Source: Streptomyces sp. NBC_00582 (lineage in GTDB: Bacteria > Actinomycetota > Actinomycetes > Streptomycetales > Streptomycetaceae). Taken from it: 64,000 bases of DNA. The DNA lies in contig NZ_CP107772.1 in assembly GCF_036345155.1 (NCBI RefSeq), positions 1,674,001-1,738,000 on the forward strand, given 5' to 3'. Shown here in pieces: positions 48,692-56,066 of the stretch. Numbering within the stretch: position 1 is the stretch's first letter; every line of letters begins with the position of its first letter. The notes under the pieces are model-generated. The model saw only the letters and a program-made list of their open reading frames with translations. It had not been told where the DNA came from and did not search any database. A program made the position numbers and the translations under genes.

Positions 48692-49660
48692 TCATGACAG
48701 CTCCTCGGACGGCAGCAGTCCGGTGTCCCTCAGCTCCTGCCAGAACGCCTCGGGGACCGGGGTGGCGAACTGCCGCGCGCAGTCGTCGGCCTCCGCCGCC
48801 GAGCGGGCGCCGACCAGGACGCTCGCGACCGCCGGGTGGGCGGCGCAGAAGGCGAGTGCGGCGGCGCGCAGGGTGATGCCGTGCCGGTCGGCCACCGCCT
48901 TCATCCGCAGGGCCCGGTCGAGCAACTCGGGCGGGGCGGGTGCGTAGTTGTACGTGGCCGAGGGCCCGGGGTCGGCGAGCAGCCCGGAGTTGAAGGCGCC
49001 GCCGATGACGACGGAGACGCCCCGTTCGGCGGCGGCGGGCAGCAGCTCGACGGCGGCACTCCGGTCGAGCAGGGTGTGGCGGCCCGCGCAGAGCACCACG
49101 TCGACGTCCGTCTCGCGGACGAACCGGGTGAGCATCTCCGCCTGGTTCATGCCCGCGCCGATCGCCCCGACCACGCCCTCGGAGCGCAGCCTCTCCAGTG
49201 CGGGGTAGCCCTCGCGGAAGGCCTGTTCGGCGTGGTCGTCGGGGTCGTGCAGATAGACGACGTCGACGCGGTCGAGGCCGAGGCGTTCGAGGGAGGCCTC
49301 CAGGGAGCGGCGTACGCCGTCGGCGCTGAAGTCCCAGACACGGCGGTGGGTGGCGGGCACCGCGAAACCGTTGGCGAGGTCGTCGCCGCCGTCCGCGCGG
49401 GGCTCCAGGAGGCGGCCCACCTTCGTCGACACGGTGTACGCGGAGCGCGGGTGTTCGCGCAGGGCGGCGCCGAGGCGGCGTTCGGACAGGCCCAGTCCGT
49501 AGTGCGGTGCGGTGTCGAAGTAGCGCACACCGTGGCGCCAGGCGGCGGCGACGGTGTCGTACGCCTGTTCCTCGGAGACCTCGGTGTAGAGGTTGGCGAG
49601 GGGCGCGGCACCGAGGGCCAGTCCGGTGACCTGGACGGGGCTGCGGCCGAGGGCGTTCAC
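48692..49660 (-). CDS. aldo/keto reductase, probable L-fucose dehydrogenase
   Basis: 322 residues, (beta/alpha)8 AKR. Phe-Asp-Thr-Ala-Pro-His-Tyr-Gly-Leu-Gly-Leu-Ser-Glu near 50 carries catalytic Asp and Tyr, and Ser-Thr-Lys-Val-Gly-Arg near 80 the Lys. Val-Tyr-Leu-His-Asp-Pro-Asp-Asp near 138 supplies the catalytic His. Val-Gly-Ala-Arg-Ser near 285 binds the cofactor phosphate region. The sequence is closest in type to D-threo-aldose 1-dehydrogenases (fucose/galactose dehydrogenases), which oxidise the sugar to its 1,5-lactone with NAD(P). GTG start at 49660 overlaps the SDR stop. Together with its neighbours it gives the first oxidation of the pathway. Confidence 0.85.
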   Translation of the reverse strand: MNALGRSPVQVTGLALGAAPLANLYTEVSEEQAYDTVAAAWRHGVRYFDTAPHYGLGLSERRLGAALREHPRSAYTVSTKVGRLLEPRADGGDDLANGFAVPATHRRVWDFSADGVRRSLEASLERLGLDRVDVVYLHDPDDHAEQAFREGYPALERLRSEGVVGAIGAGMNQAEMLTRFVRETDVDVVLCAGRHTLLDRSAAVELLPAAAERGVSVVIGGAFNSGLLADPGPSATYNYAPAPPELLDRALRMKAVADRHGITLRAAALAFCAAHPAVASVLVGARSAAEADDCARQFATPVPEAFWQELRDTGLLPSEELS

Positions 49661-50415
49661 CGGGCCGCCGCCGGGCGCAGCCGCAGGCCCTGCATACCGC
49701 CGTCCACGGCGAGGGAGGTGCCGGTGGTGGCGCCGGAGAGCGGGCTCGCCAGGTAGGCGACGGCTCCCGCGACCTCGGCGGCGCTGACGAGGCGGCCGGT
49801 GGGCTGGCGGGCCTCCAGGGCGGCGCGTTCGGCGGCCGGGTCGTCGGCCGCGTCCAGCAGCCGCCCGATCCACGGGGTGTCGGCGGTGCCGGGGGTGACA
49901 CAGTTGACGCGGATGCCCTCGCGGACGTGGTCGGCGGCCATGGCGAGGGTGAGCGAGTACACCGCGCCCTTGGTCGCGCTGTACAGCGCCCGCTGCGGCA
50001 GGCCGGCGGTGGCGGCGATGGAGCAGGTGTTGACGATCGCCGCGTGCCGGGAGCGGCGCAGGTGGGGCAGGGCGGCGCGGGCCACGCGGACCATGCCGAC
50101 GACGTTGACGTCGAGGACGCGGTGCCATTCGGCGTCGTCGTTGTCCTCGACGGTGCCCTGGGCGCCGATGCCCGCGTTGTTGACCAGGACGTCCAGGCCG
50201 CCGAGGTCGGCGACGGCCGCCGCGACCGCCTCCCGTACGGAGGCGTCGTCGGTGACGTCGGCGCGGTGGGCGAGGAGCGGTTCGTCGACGCCCGAGGGAT
50301 CGAGGTCGAGGACGGCGACCCTGGCGCCGCGCTCGGCCAGCAGCTCGGCGGTGGCCCGGCCGATGCCGGACGCGCCGCCGGTCACCAGGGCGCTCAGCCC
50401 TGCGAAGTCGCTCAC
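49657..50415 (-). CDS. SDR dehydrogenase, probable 2-keto-3-deoxy-L-fuconate dehydrogenase
   Basis: 252 residues, classical SDR. Thr-Gly-Gly-Ala-Ser-Gly-Ile-Gly at 13-20, Asp-Leu-Asp after the second strand (NAD preference), Asn-Asn-Ala-Gly near 88, Ser in Asn-Thr-Cys-Ser-Ile and Tyr-Ser-Ala-Thr-Lys near 155. In the known L-fucose route of Xanthomonas/Burkholderia an SDR of this type oxidises 2-keto-3-deoxy-L-fuconate to the 2,4-diketo acid, and the gene lies here between the dehydratase and fucose dehydrogenase genes with four-base overlaps on both sides. The assignment rests on this context; it could instead be another fucose dehydrogenase. Confidence 0.82.
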   Translation of the reverse strand: MSDFAGLSALVTGGASGIGRATAELLAERGARVAVLDLDPSGVDEPLLAHRADVTDDASVREAVAAAVADLGGLDVLVNNAGIGAQGTVEDNDDAEWHRVLDVNVVGMVRVARAALPHLRRSRHAAIVNTCSIAATAGLPQRALYSATKGAVYSLTLAMAADHVREGIRVNCVTPGTADTPWIGRLLDAADDPAAERAALEARQPTGRLVSAAEVAGAVAYLASPLSGATTGTSLAVDGGMQGLRLRPAAAR

Positions 50416-51755
50416 GCCACGTTCTCCTTGCGTCCTGCGAGGTCGGCGGCCCAGAAGGTGCCGCCCGGGTAGGTGTAGCGCTCGATCGACTCGGGGCGCA
50501 TGGCCGCCGAGAACCCCGGCGCGGTGGGCGCCGCGTAGTGGCCCGCCCGCATCACGACCGGGTCCAGGAAATGGTCGTGCAGATGGTCGACGTACTCGAT
50601 GACCCGGTCCTCGGTGGTGCCGGTGAGGGCGACGTAGTCGAACATCGACAGGTGCTGGACGAGTTCGCACAGGCCCACGCCGCCCGCGTGCGGGCAGACC
50701 GGGACGCCGTACTTGGCGGCGAGCAGCAGGATCGCCAGGTTCTCGTTGACGCCGCCGACGCGGGCGGCGTCGAGCTGGAGAACGTCGAGGGCGCCGGCCT
50801 GGAGGAGCTGTTTGAAGACGACGCGGTTCTGGACGTGTTCGCCGGTGGCCACCTTGACGGGGGCGACGGCCCGGCGGACGGCGGCGTGGCCGAGGATGTC
50901 GTCGGGGCTGGTGGGTTCCTCGATCCAGTACGGGTCGAACTCGGCGAGGGCGCGGGTCCAGCGGATCGCCTCGTCGACGTCCCAGCGCTGGTTGGCGTCG
51001 ATCGCGAGCCGGATGCCGGGGCCGACGGCGGCGCGGGCGGCACGGCAGCGCCGTATGTCGTCGGCGAGGTCCGCGCCGACCTTCAGTTTGATCTGCCGGA
51101 AGCCGTCGGCGACGGCCCGGCCGGCGAGCCGGGTCAGCTTCTCGTCGTCGTAGCCGAGCCAGCCGGCGGAGGTGGTGTAGGCGGGGTAGCCGCGCTCCAG
51201 CAGGTGCGCGGTGCGCCCGTCGGCGCCCTCCTTGCCGCGGCGCAGCAGGGCGAGGGCCTCGTCGGGGGTGAGGGCGTCGGTGAGATAGCGGAAGTCGATC
51301 TGGCTGACGAGCCAGGCGGGGTCGGCCTCGGCGAGCAGCCGCCACAGCGGCTTCCGCGCCCGTTTGGCGGCGAGGTCCCAGACGGCGTTGACGACCGCGC
51401 CGATCGCCATGTGCATCACGCCCTTCTCGGGGCCGAGCCAGCGCAGTTGGCTGTCGCCGACCAGGTCGCGGCTGAGCGTGCCGGGGTCGGCGCAGAGCGC
51501 GTCGAGGGACCGGCCGACCACGTGTGCGCGCAGGGCCTCGATGGCGGCGACCTGCACCTCGTTCCCCCGGCCGATCGTGAAGGTGAAGCCGTGCCCCTCA
51601 TGGCCGTCGGCGGCGTCGGTGCGCAGCACGACGTAGGCGGCCGAGTAGTCGGGGTCCGGGTTCATGGCGTCGGACCCGTCGAGCTCGCGCGAGGTGGGGA
51701 AGCGGATGTCGTGGGTGTCGACCGCGGTGACGCGGGCGGTGGTCGGCGGGGCCAT
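50412..51755 (-). CDS. L-fuconate dehydratase (enolase superfamily)
   Basis: 447 residues, the length of L-fuconate dehydratases. The N-terminal Arg-Phe-Pro-Thr-Ser-x-Glu-Leu-Asp-Gly-Ser-Asp-Ala-Met-x-Pro-Asp-Pro-Asp-Tyr-Ser block is the family signature. Catalytic Lys-Leu-Lys (Ile-Lys-Leu-Lys-Val-Gly near 222), metal ligands Asp-Ala-Asn-Gln, Glu-Glu-Pro and Gly-Glu-His, and the general base His in Cys-Pro-His-Ala-Gly-Gly-Val-Gly near 355 are all present. It converts L-fuconate to 2-keto-3-deoxy-L-fuconate. ATG 51755 with GAGGAG upstream is preferred over 51794. It is the first gene of the catabolic operon, divergent from the FadR-type regulator. Confidence 0.92.
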   Translation of the reverse strand: MAPPTTARVTAVDTHDIRFPTSRELDGSDAMNPDPDYSAAYVVLRTDAADGHEGHGFTFTIGRGNEVQVAAIEALRAHVVGRSLDALCADPGTLSRDLVGDSQLRWLGPEKGVMHMAIGAVVNAVWDLAAKRARKPLWRLLAEADPAWLVSQIDFRYLTDALTPDEALALLRRGKEGADGRTAHLLERGYPAYTTSAGWLGYDDEKLTRLAGRAVADGFRQIKLKVGADLADDIRRCRAARAAVGPGIRLAIDANQRWDVDEAIRWTRALAEFDPYWIEEPTSPDDILGHAAVRRAVAPVKVATGEHVQNRVVFKQLLQAGALDVLQLDAARVGGVNENLAILLLAAKYGVPVCPHAGGVGLCELVQHLSMFDYVALTGTTEDRVIEYVDHLHDHFLDPVVMRAGHYAAPTAPGFSAAMRPESIERYTYPGGTFWAADLAGRKENVA

Positions 51756-51819
51756 CGGCCGGCTCCTCGTCTGACGGGCTTCGTGCAACGGCACCTGGGC
51801 GTACTTCGTGCGACAGCCG

Positions 51820-51902
51820 CATATTTATCAGACCACTTCCCTCCCGCAACAGCCCGCGGCCGGGGCCAAGAGGCGGTATTGACCCAAGTGGTCGGACCAC
51901 AT
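51820..51902. promoter_or_regulatory. operator/promoter region of the fucose-type catabolic operon
   Basis: GTGGT-CGG-ACCAC at 51888-51900 is a perfect palindrome of the TGGTnnnACCA kind used by FadR-type GntR regulators. On the minus strand, AGTGGTCTGATAAATAT (51824-51840 region) shares AGTGGTCnGA with it, so a second half-conserved site stands nearer to the dehydratase gene. TTGACC at 51879-51884 could be a -35 element for the regulator gene, placing the palindrome between -35 and -10. Confidence 0.7.
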
Positions 51903-51942
51903 CGATGGTTAGACTGCGCGGACCGGCGACAGGAGAGAGCAC

Positions 51943-52659
51943 GTGGAAGAGCCGCGGCAGGGCAGGAGCGCCGCCCCCAAGGGCACGGTGACGCAGCGCG
52001 CCATCGAGCGGATCAAGGCGATGATCGGCGAGGGGCTGCTGGAGCCGGGCCAGCGGCTGCCGACCGAGCGGGACCTCGCGGTCCAGCTCGGCATCTCCCG
52101 CAGTTCGATGCGGGAGGCGATCCGGGCGCTGACGGTCCTCGGCGTGCTGGAGGCGCGGCACGGCTCGGGGATCTACGTCACCCAGCTCCAGGCAGGTGAT
52201 CTGCTGGAGACGTTCGGGGTCGTCGCCGATCTCTCGCGCGGCCCGCGTCTGGCGGAGCTGCTGGAGGTGCGGCGGGTCCTGGAGTCGACGGCGACCGCGC
52301 AGGCCGCCGCGCGGATCACCACCGGTCAACTGGCCGAGGTGGAGGGCCACTTGGCGGCGATGAACGCCACGGAGGACCCGGAGGAGATCCTGGCCCACGA
52401 TCTCGCCTTCCACCGGGCGATCGCCGAGGCGGCGGGCAACGAGACGATGGCGGCGATCCTGGAGGGCCTGTCCTCGCGGACCTTCCGGGCCCGGGTGTGG
52501 CGCGGCTACCGCGAGGAGGGCGCCTTCGACCGCACCCGGCGCGAGCACGCCGCGATCCATCGCGCCCTCGCGGCCCGTGATCCGGAGGCGGCCCGCGCGG
52601 CGGCGGCCGCGCACGTGGGCGCGGTGGAGGAGTGGCTGCGAGCACAGGTGGCTTCCTGA
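51943..52659 (+). CDS. FadR/FCD-type GntR regulator
   Basis: 238 residues. GntR winged helix at 15-80: Ile-x-x-Met-Ile-x-x-Gly-x-Leu-x-Pro-Gly-Gln-Arg-Leu-Pro-Thr-Glu-Arg-Asp-Leu-Ala, Ser-Arg-Ser-Ser-Met-Arg-Glu-Ala, Arg-His-Gly-Ser-Gly. FCD effector domain follows with Arg-Arg-Val-Leu-Glu, Asp-Leu-Ala-Phe-His-Arg-Ala-Ile and a His near the end, which bind a metal and a carboxylic acid ligand. It should repress the divergent catabolic operon until a sugar acid such as 2-keto-3-deoxy-fuconate accumulates. GTG start at 51943. Confidence 0.9.
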   Translation: MEEPRQGRSAAPKGTVTQRAIERIKAMIGEGLLEPGQRLPTERDLAVQLGISRSSMREAIRALTVLGVLEARHGSGIYVTQLQAGDLLETFGVVADLSRGPRLAELLEVRRVLESTATAQAAARITTGQLAEVEGHLAAMNATEDPEEILAHDLAFHRAIAEAAGNETMAAILEGLSSRTFRARVWRGYREEGAFDRTRREHAAIHRALAARDPEAARAAAAAHVGAVEEWLRAQVAS

Positions 52660-52747
52660 CCGATGTGTGCGGTGGCCTCTCGACGCGCGCGGCCCCGCGA
52701 GGCATGGTTTCTCCCTACGTACTCACGAGTAGCGCCAGGGAGTCGCC

Positions 52748-54097
52748 GTGACCAGCTGGGTCGGCCGGACCGCCGTCGAGATCGCCGCAGCCGTGCGGGA
52801 GAAGCGGGTCACCCCGCGGGAGGTGGTGGCGGAGCACCTCGCGCGGATCGAACGGCTGGACGGCCGGATCGGGGCGTTCCGGGTGGTGCGGGCCGAGGCC
52901 GCGCTCGCCGAGGCCGACGAGGTGGCCGCCCGGTCCGACCTGGCCGAACTGCCGCTGGCGGGGGTGCCGGTGGCGGTCAAGGACAATCTGCCGGTGCGGG
53001 GCGAGTCGACGCGGGTCGGCTCGGCGGCCACCCCGGACACTCCGGCGGACGCCGACCATGTGACGGTGGCCCGGCTGCGGGCGGCGGGCGCGGTGGTCGT
53101 GGGCCTGACGAACGTGCCGGAGCTGTGTGTCTTCGGCACCACCGAGGGCGTGCACGGTACGGCCCGCAACCCCTGGGACACCTCACGCACGGCGGGCGGT
53201 TCGTCCGGCGGCAGCGCCGCGGCGGTGGCCGCCGGGATGGCGCCGATCGCGCTGGGCAACGACGGCATGGGCTCGCTGCGGATACCCGCCGCCAACTGCG
53301 GTCTGGTGACCATCAAGCCGGGGCACGGGGTGGTGCCGGCGGGCATCGGCGACGGCGACTGGTTCGGGATGTCGGAGAACGGCCCGCTGGCCACGACCGT
53401 CGAGGACGCCCGGCTGATGCTGTCGGTCCTGGCGGACGACACCGGGGCCGTACGGCGGGAGGCGGAACCGGGGGCGCTGAGGATCGCGGTGTCGGTGCGC
53501 AGCCCGCTGGCCGGTGTCACGGTGAGCGCCCCGTTCGCGGAGGCGGCGCGGGACGCGGCCGGGGTGCTGATGAAGGCGGGCCACCAGGTGCGGCGGGCCG
53601 ATCCGCGGTTCCCCCTCTCGCTGGGAGTGACCTCGCTCGCCCACTGGACGGCGGGCACGTCCGTGGACGCGGCGGGTCTGGACGCGCGCCTGCTCACCCG
53701 CCGCACCCGGGTGCACGCCGCGCTCGGCCGACGCTTCGTGAACGGGGTGCGGGGCGGCTCGGCGCGGGATGAGCTGCGTCGGCGCCTGGAGCCGTTCTTC
53801 GAGGAGTACGACGTCCTGCTCACCCCCGCGCTCGCGCGGCGTTCGCCGAAGTCGGAGCCGTGGCACGAGCGGGGCTGGCTGCGCAATGTGCTGGTCAACA
53901 CGAACTACTCGCCGCTGACGCCGCCGTGGAACCTGACCGGCTGGCCCGCGATGGCGGTGCCGTTCGGCACGCTTGCCTCGGGTGCGCCGGCTTCCGTGCA
54001 ACTGGTGGGGAGGCCGGGGGCGGAGGCGGAACTGCTGCGGGTCGCGGAGCAGTTGGAGGGGCTGCGTCCCTGGCGGCGGACGGCGCCGCTCGACTGA
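52748..54097 (+). CDS. amidase signature family hydrolase
   Basis: 449 residues. The Ser-cisSer-Lys triad is visible: Lys in Val-Ala-Val-Lys-Asp-Asn near 78, Ser in Gly-Gly-Ser-Ser-Gly-Gly-Ser near 153, and the nucleophile Ser in Gly-Asn-Asp-Gly-Met-Gly-Ser-Leu-Arg-Ile-Pro near 175 (usually Asp-x-Gly-Gly-Ser; here Met replaces a Gly). It probably hydrolyses a small amide. It starts with GTG after AGGGAG and lies 88 bp after the FadR-type gene, so cotranscription is possible, but no link with fucose use is known. Confidence 0.85.
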   Translation: MTSWVGRTAVEIAAAVREKRVTPREVVAEHLARIERLDGRIGAFRVVRAEAALAEADEVAARSDLAELPLAGVPVAVKDNLPVRGESTRVGSAATPDTPADADHVTVARLRAAGAVVVGLTNVPELCVFGTTEGVHGTARNPWDTSRTAGGSSGGSAAAVAAGMAPIALGNDGMGSLRIPAANCGLVTIKPGHGVVPAGIGDGDWFGMSENGPLATTVEDARLMLSVLADDTGAVRREAEPGALRIAVSVRSPLAGVTVSAPFAEAARDAAGVLMKAGHQVRRADPRFPLSLGVTSLAHWTAGTSVDAAGLDARLLTRRTRVHAALGRRFVNGVRGGSARDELRRRLEPFFEEYDVLLTPALARRSPKSEPWHERGWLRNVLVNTNYSPLTPPWNLTGWPAMAVPFGTLASGAPASVQLVGRPGAEAELLRVAEQLEGLRPWRRTAPLD

Positions 54098-54182
54098 GGA
54101 AGGCGGCCGGGGGCTGCATGGGCGTGGGCCGGGGTGCGCGCACGCCCATGGCGTCGAAGGATCGCGAGAGCGGCCGGGCGGC

Positions 54183-54356
54183 TCAGTCCACGCTGGGCAG
54201 GATGTGGTCCTCGGCGAGGTCGTCCTCGTAGCCGGCCAGGCGGATCGGGGCGGAGCGCGCCCACACGTCGAGGCTGCCGATCTCGCCGGCCCTGCGGCCG
54301 GCGCGCTCCGTGCGTTCCTTGGGGCGTTGTTCGCGATTCGTCTTCTCCGGTGTCAC
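54183..54356 (-). CDS. small basic-acidic protein, 57 residues
   Basis: 57 residues from a GTG at 54356 preceded by AAGGAG at ideal distance. The first 25 residues are very basic and polar (Glu/Arg/Lys), followed by Ile-Gly-Ser-Leu-Asp-Val-Trp-Ala-Arg-Ser-Ala-Pro-Ile-Arg-Leu and an acidic end (Tyr-Glu-Asp-Asp-x-Ala-Glu-Asp-His). Not recognised. The size and the division in charged leader and compact core look a little like a peptide precursor, but no modification enzyme is near. The frame stays open to 54626, but the sequence upstream is intergenic in character. Confidence 0.55.
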   Translation of the reverse strand: MTPEKTNREQRPKERTERAGRRAGEIGSLDVWARSAPIRLAGYEDDLAEDHILPSVD

Positions 54357-54811
54357 CGCGCACTCCTTATGTGTCGGGTCACCCTCGGGGCGTGCCGGCC
54401 AGTCTGCGGTCCGGCGCTCAACGCTCCCTGAGGTCTGGCTGGAGCCGGTGGCGACGCGGTGGTGCCGATGACTCCGAGGAGAGCTGGCCGTTGTGAACCG
54501 GCGTGTCCCAGACGGACGGTGGGTGTGGGTGGCACTCCGTCCTGCTGTCCGTCCGATACAGACTAACCAAATGAGCGGGGCACCGCTCGATAGCGCTGAA
54601 AATTTAGGGTAACCATGGCGCGTCACTCACGTGTCCCCGTAGGGGAATTGAACCCTTTTCGGTGGTTTCGCGCCGTTTGAGTTCACCCGTCCGGCGTACA
54701 TCTCTTCCGCGCGGCGACCCGCGCCGCGTCGTTCAAGTGCCGTTCGCCCGGTCGCAAGCACGCCATGATCTGCTGAGGTCCCGAACGGCTGGCTCGCGGG
54801 AGGACTGACGC
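54357..54811. other. 455-bp intergenic gap
   Basis: No gene is seen. There is a marked A/T-rich stretch around 54540-54680 (for example near AACCAAATGAG and GAAAATTTAGGG) that probably holds promoters for the divergent small gene and the HD-like gene. No tRNA or known RNA fold was recognised. Confidence 0.5.
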
Positions 54812-55255
54812 ATGGAGCTGCGCAGTGTCGAGGAGCTGATGGACCTGCTGTACGCCTGCCGGGGCGTACCCGAGTCCCCGGGCGGTCCGGCCCACGGGGT
54901 CGATCTGCACGACCACGCGCTGCAGACGGCGGCGCTGCTGCGGCGAAGTCGCCCCGCGGACAAGGAACTCCAGCTCACCGGCCTCGTCCACCCCATCGGC
55001 CGGCTCCTGCGCCCCGCCGACCCCACCGCCCGCGCGGAGCGCACCGCGCGGGCCGTACGCCCTCTCCTCGGCCCGCGGGTGGCCCATCTGCTGCGGCTGC
55101 ACCCCTGGCGCGGCTGCGACGACGATCTGGCCCGCCTCCACCAGGCCGACGAGGACGGCCGCTCCCCGGGCGTCGACGCGGGCGTCCTGGAGGACTGGCG
55201 GACGGTCCTGGAACTGGTGGCCGGACACACCTCACGTCTCGGGGCTGTCGATTGA
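54812..55255 (+). CDS. degenerate HD-domain protein (PhnZ/MIOX-like)
   Basis: 147 residues. His-Asp-His-Ala-Leu-Gln-Thr-Ala near 33 and Leu-Thr-Gly-Leu-Val-His-Pro-Ile-Gly-Arg-Leu-Leu near 55 correspond to the His...His-Asp motif of the mixed-valence di-iron HD oxygenases (PhnZ, inositol oxygenase), with His-Asp changed to His-Pro. Later His-Leu-Leu-Arg-Leu-His-Pro-Trp may still offer ligands. It may have lost activity or bind a single metal. The gene has GGGAGGA upstream of the ATG at 54812 and stands 25 bp before an SDR gene. Confidence 0.6.
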   Translation: MELRSVEELMDLLYACRGVPESPGGPAHGVDLHDHALQTAALLRRSRPADKELQLTGLVHPIGRLLRPADPTARAERTARAVRPLLGPRVAHLLRLHPWRGCDDDLARLHQADEDGRSPGVDAGVLEDWRTVLELVAGHTSRLGAVD

Positions 55256-55280
55256 CGGCGGGCCGTGAGACCGTACGCCG

Positions 55281-56039
55281 ATGACGTCCTCGTACGGCAT
55301 GCAGGGCAGGGCCGCCGTCGTCACGGGCGCCACCCGGGGCATCGGCCGGGCGGTGGCCCGGGCGCTGGCGGACGCGGGGGCGCACGTGTGCGTGAGCGCC
55401 CGGAACCCGGACGAGGTCCGGCGGGCCGCCCAGGAGCTGGGCGGAGTGGGCCTCGCGGGAGGCGTCGCGGACCCCGGCCACCCGGAGGCGCTCACCGACC
55501 TGTGCCTGCGCACCTTCGGCCGCCTCGACGTCCTCGTCAACAACGCGGCGACGAACCAGCCGTACGGCCCCCTCATGGACGCCGACCCGGCCCTGTGGCG
55601 CGAGGCGTTCACCGTCAACGTCGAGGCTCCGCTCCGACTGGTGCAGTGCGCCTGGCACGGCTGGATGCGGGAGCACGGCGGGAGCGTGATCAACATCTGC
55701 ACGGAGGGCGCGGGTCACGTGGGCCCCGACGTCGGCGCCTACGGCACCAGCAAGGCGGCCCTCCTCCACCTCACCCGACAACTCGCGGGCGAACTGGGCC
55801 CGGGAGTCCGGGTCAACTCGGTCTCCCCCGGCCTGGTACGGACGGAGATGGCACGGTTCGTATGGGAACCGAAGGAGAGGACGGTCGCGGCGTCCCTCCC
55901 CCTCGGCCGCATCGGCGAACCGGAGGACGTGGCAAGGGCGGTCCTGTGGCTGTGCTCGGACGAGTCCGAGTGGATCACGGGCACGGACCTCCTGGTGGAC
56001 GGCGGCACGAGTGTGAGAACGGCACGCACCACGCCCTGA
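55281..56039 (+). CDS. classical SDR oxidoreductase
   Basis: 252 residues. Thr-Gly-Ala-Thr-Arg-Gly-Ile-Gly at 16-23, Asn-Asn-Ala-Ala near 88, Ser region Ile-Asn-Ile-Cys-Thr-Glu-Gly near 138 (the usual catalytic Ser is here Cys or Thr) and Tyr-Gly-Thr-Ser-Lys near 155. Pro-Gly-x-Val-Arg-Thr and a terminal Asp-Gly-Gly complete the family. Substrate unknown. It is probably cotranscribed with the HD-like gene 25 bp upstream. Confidence 0.85.
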   Translation: MTSSYGMQGRAAVVTGATRGIGRAVARALADAGAHVCVSARNPDEVRRAAQELGGVGLAGGVADPGHPEALTDLCLRTFGRLDVLVNNAATNQPYGPLMDADPALWREAFTVNVEAPLRLVQCAWHGWMREHGGSVINICTEGAGHVGPDVGAYGTSKAALLHLTRQLAGELGPGVRVNSVSPGLVRTEMARFVWEPKERTVAASLPLGRIGEPEDVARAVLWLCSDESEWITGTDLLVDGGTSVRTARTTP

Positions 56040-56066
56040 AGGGGCGCGGGAACCCACCCGAAGAAC

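Noticed and set aside
49657..51345. 562-codon frame that appears to fuse the dehydratase region to the SDR
   Set aside because: The upstream part is out of frame with the dehydratase; the SDR has its own start at 50415 in a four-base overlap.
52748..54097. Amidase as the missing last enzyme of the fucose pathway
   Set aside because: The known last enzyme belongs to the FAH family and acts on a C-C bond; the amidase has no such features. It is kept as a separate enzyme.
54540..54700. A/T-rich stretch checked for a tRNA or structured RNA
   Set aside because: No cloverleaf or known RNA pattern could be formed by eye; treated as promoter region.
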